From positions 76,712-140,711 of the forward strand of contig CABUMH010000001.1 of the NCBI GenBank assembly GCA_902492555.1: a stretch of 64,000 bases of DNA. The letters run 5' to 3'. The DNA is from Eisenbergiella sp900555195. Its GTDB lineage: Bacteria; Bacillota; Clostridia; Lachnospirales; Lachnospiraceae. Below are positions 34,575 through 43,240 of the stretch, one piece after another. The notes beneath the pieces are model-generated. The model was not told the DNA's origin and did no database searches. It was given only the letters and a program-made list of their open reading frames with translations. The translations under genes were made by a program, and so were the position numbers. The stretch's first letter is position 1. Each line of letters starts with the position of its first letter.

Positions 34575-35906
34575 TTATATGTAATTTGAAATAATATTAA
34601 AATCAGTATTTACTGTATCAATACTTTTTACTATATCCTCAAAAGCTCCTGCCTTTGTATACCACTGCTCTCCTTTGGCTTTTCTTTTCATTTTCAAAAA
34701 TGCTAATGCATTTAGATTTGCGAAGAAATAGAAATAACTTGCCACTCCCTGTTCGATCACATGCATACACTCATTTTCATCAATTTCACATTTGTATATA
34801 TCTTTAAATATATTTATATATATTTTTTTACATTCATCTATCTCTTTTAATTTGCCATTCTTGTTATAAATTTGTAATTCATATAATAAAAGACCACAAT
34901 ATTTTCTTAGGCTTATTATTTCCATTTCTTCACAAATACTGGTAATATTATGCACATTATCAACTCCCAATACTTTGCCCAAAAAATAAGTGTTCATCGC
35001 AAAGCATTCAAATAGGATCGCAACATACTCATCCTTCAGTTTATCTGGAGAATACCAGCTAAAGCCACTATCCTTTTTCAATAACGTGTAAAAGAGATGA
35101 CCAAATTCATGTAAACAATTTAATATATCTGGTACTCCGCTACCTCTATCTACTACCATGTACAATTCATCTGGAGGATTTATCCTTAGACAAAATGGTC
35201 TAATTATTTTATTACATTGCAAAATCATTGTTTTATCAATTTTATAACCAATTTGAAAAATATTGGGCATTTTACTGATAATACTTTCAATTCCTTTTCT
35301 TCCAACTTTATTCCTATATATTTCATGTATAATATCAGACTTTATTAAGTTTGTTCTTTGCATAACTTTTTTTTCTAAATATTGAAGATACTTTTTCTCT
35401 GTTCTTTTAAGGAATATCTTTAAATAATCTATAAGTATATTTTTTTCTTCTTTTGTTAAGTCAACGTAATTATCTAAATATGATTTTCCCGTCCTACGCA
35501 GAAAAAAATTGTAAATTTTTACTTTTCGTCTATATTCTAATTCCACAATTTCTTTATATATTCTTTTCTTTTTATCAGCCAGCACATGTCGATAGTCCAT
35601 GTTACTGTTATTTAATTCATCGTAGGATAATTGAAAGAATTCAACTTGTGGCTCCACCTGTTCATATTTTTTAATTATCTCTTCTATTAAAAAATCCTCC
35701 TTTCTCACAATCAACTCTGCTTTTTCTTCCAATATAAAATTGTACACGTTTTTTTTAGGTTTAGATAAAACCGGCAGATAAATTAATAAATAATCATATA
35801 ACATAAGCTTAAAAAAATTCGGTTTTTTCCCCTTTACTAAGCTTGTATACTGGCTTAAGTTAACTAATTTCAAATAATTCGTTGCTACCTTTTCCGAAAA
35901 ATCCAT
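34575..35906 (-). CDS. M3-like zinc metallopeptidase, cytoplasmic
   Basis: 443 aa, no signal peptide. The zinc site is LHEFGHLFYTLL (about residues 264-275), and DEYVAILFECFAM 23 residues after the second His aligns with the third-ligand region of PepF/M3 peptidases (E-V-A-x-x-x-N-E). Overall low similarity to known M3 enzymes; the protein is shorter than PepF (about 600 aa). It starts three bases after the solute-binding gene stops. It probably removes the leader or trims the modified peptide in the cytoplasm. Confidence 0.65.
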   Translation of the reverse strand: MDFSEKVATNYLKLVNLSQYTSLVKGKKPNFFKLMLYDYLLIYLPVLSKPKKNVYNFILEEKAELIVRKEDFLIEEIIKKYEQVEPQVEFFQLSYDELNNSNMDYRHVLADKKKRIYKEIVELEYRRKVKIYNFFLRRTGKSYLDNYVDLTKEEKNILIDYLKIFLKRTEKKYLQYLEKKVMQRTNLIKSDIIHEIYRNKVGRKGIESIISKMPNIFQIGYKIDKTMILQCNKIIRPFCLRINPPDELYMVVDRGSGVPDILNCLHEFGHLFYTLLKKDSGFSWYSPDKLKDEYVAILFECFAMNTYFLGKVLGVDNVHNITSICEEMEIISLRKYCGLLLYELQIYNKNGKLKEIDECKKIYINIFKDIYKCEIDENECMHVIEQGVASYFYFFANLNALAFLKMKRKAKGEQWYTKAGAFEDIVKSIDTVNTDFNIISNYI

Positions 35907-35909
35907 GCT

Positions 35910-37325
35910 TTATTCCTTTTTAATATATTTAAATGAATAATCACCATCTAAAACATTATGACTCACATTATAAATTCTACTGCTGTGTACTTTAAGACCT
36001 TTTCCTTGGTACAACCATAAATATGGACAGTGTTTCTCGCCTAATCTTTGTATCTGTTCGATTTCACTCACATCTGTGTCTTTATTCCTTATTTCATCAA
36101 TTCTTCTGTCCAGATTTACATCTTTTAAACCTACAATTTGAGATACTTCTCCCCTAGAATGATAAAAATCATTCAGATAAGCAAGCGGTGATACTACATC
36201 AGGAGCCCAAGACAAAAAAGAAATATCATAATTTCCTGCATCTTGTTCATCTGAATATTGTCGAAATGGCAGCTTAACAATATCATATTTTATTCCCACA
36301 TTCTCCAAACATTTTCCCATCATCTCAACCGCTATATCTGCGTCTTCAAGTCCTTCTATAGTTAATATTTTAACAGTTCGGTCGCATATAAAAGGGATGG
36401 AATCAGCCTCTTTTTCTTTTGCTATTGAGCTAATATGCCCTAATACTCCATTGGGTACTGCGGCAAATATTCTTTCTCCCAGATTGCACCGCCCCTTTTC
36501 TAAAAATAAATCACAATCAAAAGAATTTCTTATCCGTTTTCTAAGGTTAATATTATTCATTGGATATCTATTACAATTAAATGTAAATAGAATTATATCC
36601 AATGACGGGAAAACGTCAAAAACTATATTATTCTTACTATTAAAATCTCTAAGTTTACTGGCTTGTAATTCTACAATGTCGGCTTCGCCCTTTTCCATCA
36701 TCTCTTTTCTCTTCTGATATGATTTTTCTACAACAATTTCTACTTTCTGTATATTACCAGTTTTCCCCCAGTATCTTTCATTCTTGAGTAATTCAATTCT
36801 TTCGTTTTCCCAATCTAATGACTTCAGCACAAAGGGGCCTGTCCCAATAGCTTTTTCACGCAGTTCATTCCCATTATCTAATAAATTTGTTGATACAATC
36901 GCCCCTTCTTGCATCGCCAAAAGAGCCGTGAAAACTTCTGTTGGCTTCTCTAATACAAATTCCAGAATATTCTCTTCCAGACAAAATATTCCTTCTTCAT
37001 TGAGAATTCCGTTAAGAAATATTTGTGCACGTTTAGACTTTTTTAACATCCGACAAATATTCCTCTTTACCACAAGAGAATTTAGTATTGTTCCATCATG
37101 AAAATATACATTGTCATGTAACTTGATTCTATAAATCTGTTTTTTTTCCGTCCATAGTTCTTCAGCCAATACCGGGACTAAATTTAATCCTTCATATTGA
37201 AATAATTTTTCATAGACATTATCTAATATTTCCCTTGTTATCGTATCAGACGCTACAACTGGATCTAAATTTTTACCTGGCATGGCTAACTGGATTCGTT
37301 TCAAAATATTTTTATCATTCTGCAT
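35910..37325 (-). CDS. Solute-binding-protein homologue lacking a signal peptide
   Basis: 471-aa member of the family 5 extracellular solute-binding proteins (peptide/nickel binding). The family order is clear: LDPVVASDTITREILDNVYE, PVLAEELW, YRIKLHDNVYFHDGT, AIGTGPFVLKSLDWE and YDISFLSWAPDVVSPLAYLN. The N-terminus MQNDKNILKRIQLAMPGKN has neither a signal sequence nor a lipobox, and no ABC permease or ATPase is adjacent. So it is most likely cytosolic and may hold the precursor or product peptide. The start overlaps the MFS gene by 11 bases. Confidence 0.75.
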   Translation of the reverse strand: MQNDKNILKRIQLAMPGKNLDPVVASDTITREILDNVYEKLFQYEGLNLVPVLAEELWTEKKQIYRIKLHDNVYFHDGTILNSLVVKRNICRMLKKSKRAQIFLNGILNEEGIFCLEENILEFVLEKPTEVFTALLAMQEGAIVSTNLLDNGNELREKAIGTGPFVLKSLDWENERIELLKNERYWGKTGNIQKVEIVVEKSYQKRKEMMEKGEADIVELQASKLRDFNSKNNIVFDVFPSLDIILFTFNCNRYPMNNINLRKRIRNSFDCDLFLEKGRCNLGERIFAAVPNGVLGHISSIAKEKEADSIPFICDRTVKILTIEGLEDADIAVEMMGKCLENVGIKYDIVKLPFRQYSDEQDAGNYDISFLSWAPDVVSPLAYLNDFYHSRGEVSQIVGLKDVNLDRRIDEIRNKDTDVSEIEQIQRLGEKHCPYLWLYQGKGLKVHSSRIYNVSHNVLDGDYSFKYIKKE

Positions 37326-38478
37326 TTTTATTCCTCTTTTTCTTTATAGCAGGCAGTATTACGAATATTGCCATACAAATATATGTTATTGCAAATATAA
37401 GCATGCAGTATTGCATTTCTAATTTTTCAGCAACATTTCCCATTATGCTACTACCAAACGAGTCTCCCAGACTGCCACACATAGATATAAACGCAAGTTC
37501 AAATCCCTTTTGGTTTTTGTTAATATATTCTATTCTTTCTTTAGGAATACCTACAAATGTACACGAGATGGAAATGCTGCATAATAAAAAGAATCCCACA
37601 AATAAAGTAATAGATGTTGCTTTCATCATCAAGAATCCACCCAAAGCGGTTACTAATAAAAATACTATATTAAATTTAACGACATTAACTTTATCAACAA
37701 TATTACCCGCCACAATATATGTAGGTGAACTTATCAATTCATCCAAGGACATCAATACCCCAACTACCGCAGGCGACAACAATAATATATCATAGCAATA
37801 GACTGGTATAATAAAGTTCCACATAGGTCCGGCTACAAATGATTGAACAAAAACGATTATACAAAAAATGAATATTTGTTTATTTATCGATGACAAAACC
37901 TTTTTAATCGGTAATCTCTCTTTATACACACATTCATTTTTCCCCAATCCTTTTATCGCTCCAATTATTCCAACAAAAAGTAGGAAACCACATATATAAA
38001 GAGCATATTCACCCTCATTAAGTACATATAAAACTCCAGAAATCATTCCTCCTATACTGGCTAAAATGGAAGATATCCCTTGAACGGTTCCATATACCTT
38101 TCCATATCCATCATTTTCCGAAAGGCTTAATACATACGATCCATTTACAGATAAAAAAATACCTCTAAAAATCCCAATAGCTGCTAATAATATACCGAAT
38201 TGAAATATATTATTTGCCCTCGCCAGAAAAAATGACACCACACATAGCCCCGCCAAAGATGTCAAAATAAACCTTCTAGTTCCCAGTCTATCTGAGAGGT
38301 GACCAATAAGTAATTTTATAATCATTAGTCCTACTGCTACTGCAGACATTGCCGTCCCTACCATAGCATAATTCATCCCATGGTCAGTCATTCTTAATGG
38401 AACAACAATCATCACCACATTATAGCAAAATGAAATTACTCCAGATATTATTGTAAAGCAAACGAATTCCCTATTCAT
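37315..38478 (-). CDS. MFS transporter, likely peptide exporter
   Basis: 387 aa with about twelve hydrophobic segments and MFS signatures between helices 2 and 3 (LIGHLSDRLGTRRFIL) and again in the second half. Start overlaps the radical SAM stop by 4 bases (ATGA). In this operon it is the only membrane transporter, so it is the probable exporter of, or resistance pump for, the modified peptide; substrate not shown by sequence. Confidence 0.8.
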   Translation of the reverse strand: MNREFVCFTIISGVISFCYNVVMIVVPLRMTDHGMNYAMVGTAMSAVAVGLMIIKLLIGHLSDRLGTRRFILTSLAGLCVVSFFLARANNIFQFGILLAAIGIFRGIFLSVNGSYVLSLSENDGYGKVYGTVQGISSILASIGGMISGVLYVLNEGEYALYICGFLLFVGIIGAIKGLGKNECVYKERLPIKKVLSSINKQIFIFCIIVFVQSFVAGPMWNFIIPVYCYDILLLSPAVVGVLMSLDELISSPTYIVAGNIVDKVNVVKFNIVFLLVTALGGFLMMKATSITLFVGFFLLCSISISCTFVGIPKERIEYINKNQKGFELAFISMCGSLGDSFGSSIMGNVAEKLEMQYCMLIFAITYICMAIFVILPAIKKKRNKNAE

Positions 38479-39854
38479 ACCAACCTCTCATGGAATAAAC
38501 TTTCACTTTGAAGAGTTTTAAGTTCTCGTAACCCTGGATTCTCCTCAAGCAACCACATTAAGTCTACATACAACTTTTTGTATTCTTTACAATGAGGGCT
38601 TCTTGCCTTCATATCCCCATTACTAGCATAGTATGCCTGTGCCCTGCATCCCCCTCCACAAAATAGTCTCACTTCACATTTGCTACAGACTGCGTTCAAA
38701 TTTGTTATATCGACGGATCTATGTAACGCAAATGTCTTTGGATTATTCCATATCTCCTTTAATGACTTCTCTTTAATATTTCCTCCAATAAAACCGGAGC
38801 CCTGAAATGAAGGACAGGGTGACACATCCCCATTTGCCAATATTGAACAATTATTTATCCCGGATCCACAACAATCTGTCCTTATTGGATATAAAACTGT
38901 TTCTACCAATTTGCTTACAGCTGTATTAACTAATCTTCTTTTAACATCACTATCATCACATGCCTTTTCCAATAATCCATGTATAATTTCAAATTCATCA
39001 GCCGATTCCAAATTATTCATTTTTGCATTTCCTATAGTATTAAGAAAATTCAAAATAACTCTTTTTGCACCCACTTTTTCTGCAAAATCAAAATAGTCTA
39101 GTACGGTATCCTGATTTTTTTTATGTACTGTCATTGATAATATAAGAGGTACTCCTGCATTCTTACACTCCCATATTTTTTCCATTGTCTTTTCATATGT
39201 ATTTTTTCCCCGCAAAAACTCATGCATTTCTTTAGTTGTACCATCTAAAGAAATGGTTGTTTCTATTTGCCTCTCAGCTAAAAATTTTATTATTTCATCA
39301 GTTAATAATAAGCCATTTGTAATGATATTTGGATACAACCCATCTACATCATCTATAGCTTTTACAATATCAATAATATCCTTTCGTAATAGAGGTTCTC
39401 CTCCCGCAATTACTACACGCAGATTTCCTGTTGACAATTCTTTTAGTTCTTTTGCCAACTTTTGTATATCAATTAAACTTAATTTATTTTCTGACTCACA
39501 TAAAGTTTCTCCAATAAAACAATGTTTGCATCTGAGATTACAGTTTGAATCCACGTTGATCCACATTCCATTTATCGGATATATTTCAGTCTTTAAATCA
39601 TTGACTTGCTCAATATCTTTTTCTGGTAACAGCAATTCCATTTCTACTAATGATTTATATAATTCCTGTATCTGTTCATTGTCTATATCAGAAAAACATT
39701 TCCCATTTAAACTCATAATTGTCTCATAAATCCCCTCTTCTCCAACGATCCACTCCGGAATACTCGAAAAGATTACTAATTCCTTCCTACCTTTTCTATG
39801 TACATGCACGTCACCGTTAAGATATAATTTTGTTCTATTATCCATATTATTCAT
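38475..39854 (-). CDS. RRE-radical SAM-SPASM peptide maturase
   Basis: 459 aa. Residues about 1-90 form a PqqD-like precursor-recognition domain (FSSIPEWIVGEEGIYETIMS, then LNGKCFSDIDNEQIQELYKS). The radical SAM cluster motif CNLRCKHC (CX3CX2C) is at about 102-109, followed by VIAGGEPLLRKDI. A C-terminal SPASM domain (about 320-440) has CCGSGINNCSILANGDVSPC and CSKCEVRLFCGGGC...HCKEY for two auxiliary Fe-S clusters. Such enzymes make C-C, C-O or C-S bonds in ribosomal peptides. Because the likely precursor has no Cys, a thioether is excluded for that substrate. GGGAGG precedes the ATG. Confidence 0.85.
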   Translation of the reverse strand: MNNMDNRTKLYLNGDVHVHRKGRKELVIFSSIPEWIVGEEGIYETIMSLNGKCFSDIDNEQIQELYKSLVEMELLLPEKDIEQVNDLKTEIYPINGMWINVDSNCNLRCKHCFIGETLCESENKLSLIDIQKLAKELKELSTGNLRVVIAGGEPLLRKDIIDIVKAIDDVDGLYPNIITNGLLLTDEIIKFLAERQIETTISLDGTTKEMHEFLRGKNTYEKTMEKIWECKNAGVPLILSMTVHKKNQDTVLDYFDFAEKVGAKRVILNFLNTIGNAKMNNLESADEFEIIHGLLEKACDDSDVKRRLVNTAVSKLVETVLYPIRTDCCGSGINNCSILANGDVSPCPSFQGSGFIGGNIKEKSLKEIWNNPKTFALHRSVDITNLNAVCSKCEVRLFCGGGCRAQAYYASNGDMKARSPHCKEYKKLYVDLMWLLEENPGLRELKTLQSESLFHERLV

Positions 39855-39931
39855 TTTTCCTCCCTTTTACGAATATTGGAGATGGGCAAACCATCTCCAA
39901 TATCACTCCCTTTTTCAGTTGTCATAGCCAT
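39851..39931 (-). CDS. Possible second 26-aa peptide, coupled to maturase
   Basis: ORF of 26 aa beginning MAMTTEKGSD and ending ISNIRKREEK; its TGA overlaps the maturase ATG (ATGA), so it may couple translation of the enzyme to the first peptide. It starts three bases after the first peptide stop and has no clear ribosome binding site of its own. It spans a hairpin. It could be a second precursor, a coupling ORF, or chance. Confidence 0.35.
   Translation of the reverse strand: MAMTTEKGSDIGDGLPISNIRKREEK
39873..39903 (-). promoter_or_regulatory. Intercistronic hairpin before maturase
   Basis: Perfect 13-bp stem (ATATTGGAGATGG / CCATCTCCAATAT, loop of 5) without a T tract, between peptide gene and maturase gene. 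Likely an RNA stability or processing element that sets the peptide-to-enzyme ratio. Confidence 0.6.
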
Positions 39932-39933
39932 TG

Positions 39934-40014
39934 TTACTCTGTATACTTTCCATGAGTAAAATAGCGTCTAAATGAAATGGGCTTTCTGAAAAATGTGATT
40001 TTGAAAATCTTCAT
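39934..40014 (-). CDS. 26-aa Cys-free RiPP precursor candidate
   Basis: Short ORF behind a perfect AAGGAGGTGAATTAT ribosome binding site, first gene of the radical SAM operon. The peptide begins MKIFKITFF and its C-terminal half reads SFRRYFTHGKYTE: seven Arg/Lys, seven Phe/Tyr, no Cys, no Trp, no double-Gly. At 26 residues it is close to the length of PqqA but lacks the PqqA E-x-x-x-Y signature; possible cross-link sites are the aromatic residues, Arg16-Arg17-Tyr18, His21 and Lys23. No known precursor family recognised. Its position, ribosome binding site and partner enzyme with an RRE make it a strong candidate. Confidence 0.7.
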   Translation of the reverse strand: MKIFKITFFRKPISFRRYFTHGKYTE

Positions 40015-41232
40015 ATAATTCACCTCCTTCCTATAAGATCGAATTATTTTTATTGGTTATTTCCCTAACTTTATCGGGTTGATTTTACAATAGCACCAAA
40101 GATAAGGTTTGTGTCAAAAATGTCATAAATTGTCCAATTATGTTAGTAAAATAGTGTCAAAAAGCCATTTTATCTCAATCAATTCTATATATTTTGGGTA
40201 TTTTGCATATTTTTATGTTATATAAACACTTACTTATACAAATCTAGAAACTATTATCTTGCCATCTCTCTTATATGGACTGACAAGTTCTCAAAATCAA
40301 TCTGGACGTTTTTTCTCAATGCAACGATTAAGTAGCGTCTCATCATCTATCCACTCCAGAATAAACTTAACTTGTATCCTCCGAAATTTCTAACGAGGTG
40401 ATGTCTGATTTGAAAATGTTCCTACACAACTCCATTATCCGGATTATAAGTAGTAAGCCGTAGTTGAAGAGATTGGAAATTACATTCCAATATGCAATTA
40501 TGGAAAAAGCCTCAAAATTGAATCTGTCCTAAGTTTTGCCCGCTTTAATCTTTCCCTCCTATCCTTTTTAGCAGTCCTTCAAGTCCTCTGCAATAATCAT
40601 ATCCTTTAGTTAATCCCCTTCTGCACCTTCCCCTTCTGCACCTTTTATGATGTCGATATTTTCATTTATTTATGCTCGTTAAGCCGCTTGTAAAGATACA
40701 TATATATATAATTAAATAAATATTCGATATCAGAAACAACAAGTGTTAATATGCTGCAAGGGGGATGACCCGCTTTTTTATTCCTGAATGGATAATTAGA
40801 ACATTTATATCAATGGTTCTCAACAATATTTTTAGATTTCGAAAATATGATAGAGTTTTTGATCCTATTACCTTATAAGTATGACGATCATCATGGTATA
40901 AATGTCTCAAAGTAAAAATTTACGTACAAAAACGGATAATTCATGACATTTTTTACAATTTCATTCTTATCTGTGCTATTTAAAAATGCAAGGTTAGATA
41001 ATATTTGCTGTATCCAAAAATTCACAACCCACCAATTGTTTAAAATTTCCACAAAGCTCTGTTCTATAATATGAGGAGAAGGAAACAATCCACAATATTT
41101 CCAAACAATATGACCTTGGAGAGGGTCTATAAACACTACTATATAATACAAGGAGGATAGGAACTATGAAATTCTCAGAGTAAACTCATAATGACACTTT
41201 ACTGAATTGCACACAACGGAGGAGAACAAACT
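40015..41232. other. 1.2-kb AT-rich region, promoter and decayed sequence
   Basis: At its left end lies the peptide operon promoter region: on the reverse strand a TTGACA at 40112-40117 and a TATTGT 19 bp further. TGTC repeats occur at 40112, 40121, 40131 and 40155. The middle part (about 40250-40900) has only short broken frames and no recognised motif; it may be decayed mobile DNA. At 41150 a good AGGAGG precedes a five-codon ORF (MKFSE) before the next gene. Confidence 0.5.
40111..40163 (-). promoter_or_regulatory. Phased TGTC(A) repeats upstream of peptide operon
   Basis: GTGTCAAAAA occurs twice (40111-40120, 40154-40163). TGTC occurs at 40112, 40121, 40131 and 40155, with TGTT at 40141; most steps are 9-10 bp, one helical turn. 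About 100 bp before the first peptide start. Candidate operator for an activator. Confidence 0.5.
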
Positions 41233-41862
41233 ATGAATAAAATCATGAAACGCTTTTTGGTAATATGTTTAGCGTCCGTTCTGGTAATGTTAAGCTCTAC
41301 CAGAGCAAAGGCTACCGAACCTGCACAAATGACTGTTTCAATTCTAAATGAGAATACAGGAGAAAGTCAATCCATGTCGGTACCTGTCTATTCTTCGGAA
41401 ACCAGGAGTTTAAATGGAGAAATACATACAGAGGGAGAAGTATATGTAAAAATACCCGCGGACAATCATAGCGGTATTAAACTAATGGATGCTAATGCGT
41501 ATAGAGCTGCAATAACAACAGATTCTTCAAGCAGCCAAAATACCTATTGGAAAGCAACAGTCAGTATTACATATTCAGCAGATGATACCTATTGCACTTT
41601 TTCTAAAGCTGGAGCGTCTTGGACACAGCTTAGAGGAACTACAACCCTTTCAAATAGGGAAGTATATTGGGGATATACATTAGGCCTCAATTCAGGCGGA
41701 AATTTTGAATATCCTACTTCTAATTCTGTTTCTTATAATACTGGATTAGCTGCTATGAAATATGGAAATGGTTCAATAATTGGATGTAATTCAACAGCCC
41801 AAATTACTACGCAGAGCGGTCTTGTTATAACATTACAGGCTAACGTTTCCAAAGATTTGTAA
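41233..41862 (+). CDS. Secreted protein, unknown
   Basis: 209 aa with a Sec signal peptide (MNKIMKRFLVICLASVLVML, then SSTRAKATEP; cleavage likely after AKA). The mature part is rich in Thr/Ser/Asn and beta-prone (NTYWKATVSITYSADDTYC, VSYNTGLAAMKYGNGSIIGC), with two Cys that could pair. CGGAGGAGAACAAACT precedes the ATG. No family recognised. It sits between the two peptide loci but on the opposite strand, and is followed by a strong hairpin. Confidence 0.65.
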   Translation: MNKIMKRFLVICLASVLVMLSSTRAKATEPAQMTVSILNENTGESQSMSVPVYSSETRSLNGEIHTEGEVYVKIPADNHSGIKLMDANAYRAAITTDSSSSQNTYWKATVSITYSADDTYCTFSKAGASWTQLRGTTTLSNREVYWGYTLGLNSGGNFEYPTSNSVSYNTGLAAMKYGNGSIIGCNSTAQITTQSGLVITLQANVSKDL

Positions 41863-41868
41863 TAACTC

Positions 41869-41905
41869 ACGCGAATCTTCTCTTGCTTAATGAGAAGATT
41901 CGCGT
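41869..41905 (+). terminator. Strong hairpin after secreted protein gene
   Basis: Perfect 14-bp stem ACGCGAATCTTCTC / GAGAAGATTCGCGT. No T tract, so it may be a processing or bidirectional element. Confidence 0.6.
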
Positions 41906-41945
41906 ATAATAAACTAAAGGATTAACAAAAAATTTGTATGGTACA

Positions 41946-42206
41946 ATGAGATTAAATTATTCGATTTATATAGGCTATGATCTTAAAAAATTCAACGAAA
42001 TAAGATACGCATTAGATAATGCCCAAATCCCCTATAGATACAAAGTTAGAAATCATAGTGGAAATCTCTTGTTCCCTGGCGAAGGAACAATTCGGGGGAA
42101 ATTGGGAAACGTTTTGGAAAACCAAAATTATATTTATCAATATGAAATCTGGGTGAATAAAAAACAAGGTGAAAAAGCAAACTTTATTATTAATCAATCC
42201 AGATAG
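41946..42206 (+). CDS. Small conserved-looking protein, unknown
   Basis: 86 aa from the inner ATG (90 aa from the outer one); neither has a good ribosome binding site. The pattern LNYSIYIGYDLKKFNEIRYA, IPYRYKVRNHSG, then YQYEIWVNKKQGEKANFII resembles small single-domain alpha/beta proteins common in Lachnospiraceae, of unknown function. It could be an accessory or immunity gene of the neighbouring lanthipeptide locus, but nothing proves it. Confidence 0.45.
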   Translation: MRLNYSIYIGYDLKKFNEIRYALDNAQIPYRYKVRNHSGNLLFPGEGTIRGKLGNVLENQNYIYQYEIWVNKKQGEKANFIINQSR

Positions 42207-42422
42207 ATTAACATTTTAATGAATATTCTTATCTCAGGAAACCGATGTTCCGGCAATTTGGAAAACAACATCCCAGATATCGGGAACCAGCCGAGATCGT
42301 TTCAAGTTTTGTGTAAACTGAAAAAACTGATATAAGATATTCCATTAGTTACTCTGGGCAGGGCCGATTTCCTGAGATCCTGCCCTTGCTTGTATTATAA
42401 TGCAGTTTCCGGTCATGTCAAG

Positions 42423-42447
42423 CAGGGCTGGCTGGGCCAGCCCTGCC
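42423..42447. repeat. Perfect hairpin after transposase
   Basis: 11-bp perfect stem GCAGGGCTGGC / GCCAGCCCTGC, loop TGG, just beyond the transposase stop; GC-rich compared with its surroundings, so it came with the IS. Confidence 0.6.
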
Positions 42448-42461
42448 AGGCCGAAATCTGC

Positions 42462-43240
42462 TTATAATCCGGATAGCCGTTCTTCAAAAAATATCTCCAG
42501 CTGCGAATGGATCTGTCCCCAGTCCTGGTGGTGACCGGTCCATTTTTTGGTGATATCCATCATGGCCAGATACAGCATTTTCAGAATCCTCTCATCCGAA
42601 GGAAATACCGTCTTTGATTTTGTGACCTTCCTCAGCTGCCGATTAAATCCCTCTATGGCATTTGTGGTATAGATCAGGCGGCGGACCGCTTCCGGATACT
42701 TAAAATAGGTCGAAAGATTCGCCCAGTTCTCCTTCCACGATTTCGCGATTTGGGGATATTTGCCGCTCCATTTTTCGTCAAAGCCGTCCAGTTCGGACAG
42801 CGCAGTCTCTTCTGTTGGAGCCGCATATACACGTTTCAGATCTTCCATCAGCGGCTTCAGCTCTTTGTAGGAAACGAACTTTGTTGTATTTCGGATCTGA
42901 TGAATGATACACTGCTGGATCTCTGTCTGGGGGAAAACGGCTTCGATTGTCTGTGGGAAGTCTGTCAGCCCATCGACGCATGCGATCAGGATCTCTGACA
43001 CGCCGCGGTTCTTCAGAACGTTCAGAATAGAAAGCCAGAACTTCGCGCTTTCGTTTTGCCCAACATACATACCGGAACGTCCTTATGACCGTCCATATCT
43101 ATCCCGATCGCGATATAGACCGCACGCTTTACGATCCGGCCTTCATTACGCACATGGTAATGGATCGCATCCATGAAAACGACTTCATAGATCTCTTCCA
43201 GCGGCCTTTCCTGCCATTCTTTTACGATGGGAAGGATTTA
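42462..43240 (-). pseudogene. IS256-family transposase, 5'-truncated and frameshifted
   Basis: Mutator-type transposase. From about 43240 one frame reads ILPIVKEWQERPLEEIYEVV, FMDAIHYHVRNEGRIVKR, YIAIGIDMDGHKDV with the catalytic Asp; at about 43071 the frame shifts and goes on with MYVGQNESAKFWLSILNVLK, ILIACVDGLTDFP, IQQCIIHQIRNTTKFV and TTNAIEGFNRQLRKVTKSKT to a stop at 42462. The N-terminal half (about 170 residues) is absent. It cannot be active. Confidence 0.85.

Noticed and set aside
39934..40014. PQQ-type cofactor precursor
   Set aside because: Size and maturase look similar, but there is no E-x-x-x-Y motif and no PqqB/C-like genes.
40254..40346. Reverse 30-aa ORF starting MMRRYLIVAL behind GGAGTGG
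   Set aside because: Looked like a possible peptide gene, but no neighbouring enzyme in the same operon and sequence around it is decayed.
40891..41151. Reverse 86-aa ORF rich in Phe, Asn and Trp
   Set aside because: No ribosome binding site before the first ATG, no recognised motif, in AT-rich sequence where such frames occur by chance.
41233..41862. Secreted protein as lanthipeptide substrate
   Set aside because: Has a Sec signal and 209 aa with only two Cys; the 47-aa gene at 46086-46229 is a far better substrate.
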